Shown here: in pieces, positions 61,575 through 64,000 of the stretch
How positions within the stretch are numbered: position 1 is the first letter of the stretch
Layout: each line of letters opens with the position of its first letter
Assembly (NCBI GenBank): GCA_016214695.1
Contig: JACRNY010000001.1
Coordinates: 62,001 to 126,000, forward strand
DNA length: 64,000 nucleotides
DNA from: Nitrosomonadales bacterium
GTDB taxonomy: Bacteria; Pseudomonadota; Gammaproteobacteria; Burkholderiales; Gallionellaceae
Direction of reading: 5' to 3'
Notes under the pieces: model-generated
Databases searched by the model: none
The model's input: the letters and a program-made list of their open reading frames with translations, nothing else
What the model was told of the DNA's origin: nothing
Translations under genes and position numbers: made by a program

Positions 61575-61975
61575 TTTTATTGCGCTTTCATAGAGGTGGG
61601 ACTGAAGGGGCGTAGCTTACCGGAAAGCGGGGTAAGTAAAAACCGCTATAGAGGGCTGTTTGCCCTGAGCCTTATGGGAAAAATACTACCGTTCGCCCTG
61701 CCCCTGACAAAACTCCAACCCCGTTCGCCCTGAGCCTGTCGAAGGGTTGAACGGCGCTCCAAACCTAAGGACGAGCAACTTACGACTTGCCTTATGTTTT
61801 CAGCTCGGCGCGCCGTCCGTTCCTTCGACAGGCTCAGGACGAACGGGATAGAGGTAAGGCTCCGGGCGAACGGAATGTGGAGTCGGTAGGCACAGGACTA
61901 AAGTTTTGGGGTTATCATTCGCCGCAACCTTGGGGGAGGAGATGCGCGGTCCGTTCTGGCCCGCACAAGACACGC
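61575..61975. repeat. Repeat-rich spacer before the response regulator
   Basis: This 401-bp gap contains two full, inverted copies of the GTTCGCCCTGAGCCTGTCGAAGGG-type repeat (61721-61746 and 61822-61847) and partial ones near 61689-61704 and 61863-61873. No gene with a ribosome site was found, although GGGGAGGAG at 61933 precedes an ATG that is out of frame with the regulator. Promoters for ettA and the regulator should lie here but are not clear. Confidence 0.7.
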
Positions 61976-63655
61976 ATGGAAAAGAAACCGGATGCAAAGA
62001 GCATGGCGGACGTCATCGGGGGCAAGAAAGAGTCCTTCGAGAGCGAATACATCCGCTTCGACGCGCTGTCGGCGCTGGTGATCGACGATATCGGCGCGAT
62101 GCGCCATGCCTTGCGCTCGCAGTTGCAATGGATGGGGATGAACCGGATCAAGTGCGTGGCCGATGCCGAAGAGGCGCTGGATCAGATCGAGAACAATACC
62201 TACGACCTCATCCTCTGCGACTACAACCTCAACAAGGCCACCTCCGGCCAGCATTTCCTGGAGCATCTGCGCCACGAGCATCTGCTCAGCGCCAAGACCA
62301 TCTTTGTGATGGTGACGGCCGAGGCCGAGTATGCCTTTGTCGCCAATGCGGTGGAGTTCGCACCGGACGATTACATCCTCAAGCCCTGCCCCGAGAAGAA
62401 GCTGCGCGCGCGGCTGGAACGCCAGTTCGACCGCCGCAATTTCCTGCTGCCCGCGCTCACGGCGATGGACGAGAAGAACTACCTGCAGGTGGTGAGCGAG
62501 TGCGACCGGCTGATGGCGATGGTGGACAACGAACGCTGGCTGCTGGCCGCGCTCAGGCTGAAGGCGGAAGCACTGCTGGCGTTGAACGACACCACCGATC
62601 TGCTCAAGACCTATGAACAGGCACTGGCCATCCGCGACAACGTGCCCTGGGTGAAGATGGGCATCGCACGTGCGCGCATGCTGCTGAACGAGCCCGAGGA
62701 AGCCGAAAAGATGACGCGCGAGATCATCGCCGACAACCCGAACTACGTCGCGGCATACGAGCTGCTGGCAGAGATCAGGAAGTCGCAGAACGACGAGGAA
62801 GCCGCCCACGAGCTGATGGCGCAGTCGGCGAAGATACTGCCCACCGCCAAGCGCTTCCGTTCCACCGCGGAGTCGGCCTTCCTGCTGGGCAAGCTGGACG
62901 AGGCGAAGACCCTGTCCGAGTCGGCGATCAGGATGTCGAGCGGCTCGATGACCGAACGGCCCGACGACTATCTGTCGCTGGCGCAGATCCAGACCGACTT
63001 GGGCGACCACCAGGCCGCCATCCAGACGCTGGAAAAGAGCGCGCGCAAATTCGAGGAGAAAGGCAGCTTCGGCATCGCCAAGAACGCCATCCTGGCACAG
63101 GCCTATGCCGATGCGGGCGACACCGCAGCGGCGAAGAAACTGCTGGAGCGTTCGCAACGGCTGATGACATCCGAGAGCGGCAGCACCGCCCTGAACGCGC
63201 TGGGCAAGGCGGCTTTCAAGGTGGGCGACCCCATCCTCGGCCTCAAGATGCTGACCCAGGCGGTGCAGTCCAGCGGCGAAGAACGCGAGCGCATCGCGCG
63301 CCACGTCACCAAGTCGATGCAGGACACCGGACAGCAGGACAAGATCGACGAGGTCATCGACGCGGGACAGAAACGCATATTGGTGCTGGTGGAAGGGGCG
63401 AAGAAATCGATGCATGTTGCGCAGTTCGAGGAAGCCTACAGCAAGGTGCTCGAAGCGCTGGAGATACAGCAGGACAACATCGAGGCCTTGCTGGCGGCGG
63501 CGCAGCTGCACCTGCTGTGGCTCAAACAGGAAGGCATGAACGAGGATGTGAAGGAACGCGCCAAGGCCTATCTGGCGACACTGGACAAACTGGTGCCGCA
63601 CAACGAGAAGGTGATGGGCTTTTATCGCTTTTACAATCAGCTGACGGGGGAGTAA
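61976..63655 (+). CDS. Response regulator with TPR output region
   Basis: A 559-residue protein from ATG 61976. The N-terminal receiver domain (~30-150) has the acidic pocket VIDD, phosphorylation Asp in LILCDYN, the Thr-equivalent in VMVTAEAEY, and Lys in ILKPC. A long helical TPR array (~160-550) follows (AAALRLKAEALLALNDTTDLL; AAIQTLEKSARKF). It probably relays its signal by protein-protein contact rather than DNA binding. Its stop overlaps the histidine kinase start (TAATG). An SD for this start is weak. Confidence 0.85.
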   Translation: MEKKPDAKSMADVIGGKKESFESEYIRFDALSALVIDDIGAMRHALRSQLQWMGMNRIKCVADAEEALDQIENNTYDLILCDYNLNKATSGQHFLEHLRHEHLLSAKTIFVMVTAEAEYAFVANAVEFAPDDYILKPCPEKKLRARLERQFDRRNFLLPALTAMDEKNYLQVVSECDRLMAMVDNERWLLAALRLKAEALLALNDTTDLLKTYEQALAIRDNVPWVKMGIARARMLLNEPEEAEKMTREIIADNPNYVAAYELLAEIRKSQNDEEAAHELMAQSAKILPTAKRFRSTAESAFLLGKLDEAKTLSESAIRMSSGSMTERPDDYLSLAQIQTDLGDHQAAIQTLEKSARKFEEKGSFGIAKNAILAQAYADAGDTAAAKKLLERSQRLMTSESGSTALNALGKAAFKVGDPILGLKMLTQAVQSSGEERERIARHVTKSMQDTGQQDKIDEVIDAGQKRILVLVEGAKKSMHVAQFEEAYSKVLEALEIQQDNIEALLAAAQLHLLWLKQEGMNEDVKERAKAYLATLDKLVPHNEKVMGFYRFYNQLTGE

Positions 63656-64000
63656 TGGAAAAAGAACTATCCGTGCTGGTGATCCACGACATCAAAAACT
63701 CCCTGGCCCTGCTCGAGGCCGACCTGGAACAACTCAACCACAGGCCCGACATGCCCGAAGAGGCGCACAAGGCCTACCAGCGCTGCATCGAACTGAAGAA
63801 CCGCCTGATCAGTTTCCTCACGCTCTACAAGCACGAGCAAGGTCGGCTCAAACCCAACCTCGCCGAGATCGAACTGAGCGAGTTCCTCGAAGACATGATC
63901 GCCGGCAGCCAGTCGGTGACCATGGCCGGCAAACACGGCCACGCCATCGAAGTGACCGTGGACGAAGGCCGCATCCGCATCGCCCCCGGCGTAAAGCACA
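63655..64000 (+). CDS. Sensor histidine kinase, N-terminal fragment (cut by window end)
   Basis: The first ~115 codons are in the window. The phosphoacceptor motif VIHDIKNSLALLE (His then Asp-x-Lys-Asn) appears at residues 8-20, unusually near the N-terminus, so the sensor part is short or absent. The frame runs open to the end, reaching the start of the ATPase region. It shares one base with the response regulator stop and is its probable partner; the TPR regulator may deliver the input. Confidence 0.8.
   Translation, partial: MEKELSVLVIHDIKNSLALLEADLEQLNHRPDMPEEAHKAYQRCIELKNRLISFLTLYKHEQGRLKPNLAEIELSEFLEDMIAGSQSVTMAGKHGHAIEVTVDEGRIRIAPGVKH

Noticed and set aside
61906-62616. A 236-codon frame starting near GGGGAGGAG and overlapping the response regulator
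   Set aside because: The ribosome-site match is attractive, but the product is an out-of-frame shadow of the receiver domain.

Overview
The window reads as chromosomal DNA of a betaproteobacterium, most likely from the Nitrosomonadales / Gallionellaceae side (Sideroxydans- or Gallionella-like). This rests on protein style and gene families (TIGR03545/TIGR03546 pair, TssQ-like lipoprotein, DsrC/TusE protein, TPR lipoprotein beside PBP1B, many GGDEF/EAL/HD-GYP proteins) and on even, GC-rich, densely packed coding. No rRNA, tRNA, CRISPR array, prophage or intact insertion sequence was recognised.

1-9,000: end of nadB, then a minus-strand block. A class III cyclase, a TssQ-like lipoprotein, a Hanks-type Ser/Thr kinase and a YgfX-like protein are followed by housekeeping genes: rluB-recR-ybaB-dnaX, the 4.5S SRP RNA gene upstream of dnaX, and a class I fumarase. 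9,000-21,300: rbgA with an unusual leader, a truncated haemoglobin, a methyltransferase, a gene remnant, a PsiF-repeat protein, an EamA exporter behind what looks like a translational attenuator, an AsnB/AsnO-type amidotransferase, two MFS carriers, rsuA, and a tusE-OMP-bolA-grxD cluster behind an IscR-type promoter. yaeQ, a NifX-like protein and a YfhL ferredoxin follow.

21,300-31,900: a sigma-54 activator (EBP) divergent from a perfect sigma-54 promoter that appears to drive a ~105-nt small RNA. Beyond it lie a membrane protein, an unknown protein paired with a cyclic-nucleotide-binding protein, a cytochrome c, TraB/GumN, and two cyclic-di-GMP enzymes around a small unknown protein. 31,900-43,600: pepD, TIGR03545/03546, another diguanylate cyclase, an HD-GYP protein fused to a haemerythrin, PBP1B with an LpoP-like lipoprotein, and an orphan MlaF-like ATPase. 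43,600-52,000: small unknown proteins, a spermidine-synthase-like protein, a Sel1-repeat protein, a fatty-acid desaturase, a flavin reductase, rsgA, and a 24-residue gene with its own Shine-Dalgarno and terminator. 52,000-64,000: repeat-rich spacers, membrane proteins, two more HTH-less cyclic-nucleotide-binding proteins, an inositol-monophosphatase-type enzyme, vapBC, ettA, and a response regulator overlapping a histidine kinase cut by the window end.

Two themes recur. One is second-messenger signalling: a cAMP/cGMP-type cyclase plus three cyclic-nucleotide-binding proteins without DNA-binding domains, and four proteins for c-di-GMP turnover. The other is non-coding structure: the SRP RNA, the sigma-54 sRNA candidate, an attenuator, an rbgA leader with two mini-ORFs, and two copies of a 62-nt hairpin repeat with compensatory changes. 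These RNA and repeat elements are the least described and most interesting content. Start positions were moved from the longest reading frame where a Shine-Dalgarno or family N-terminus supported a later codon.
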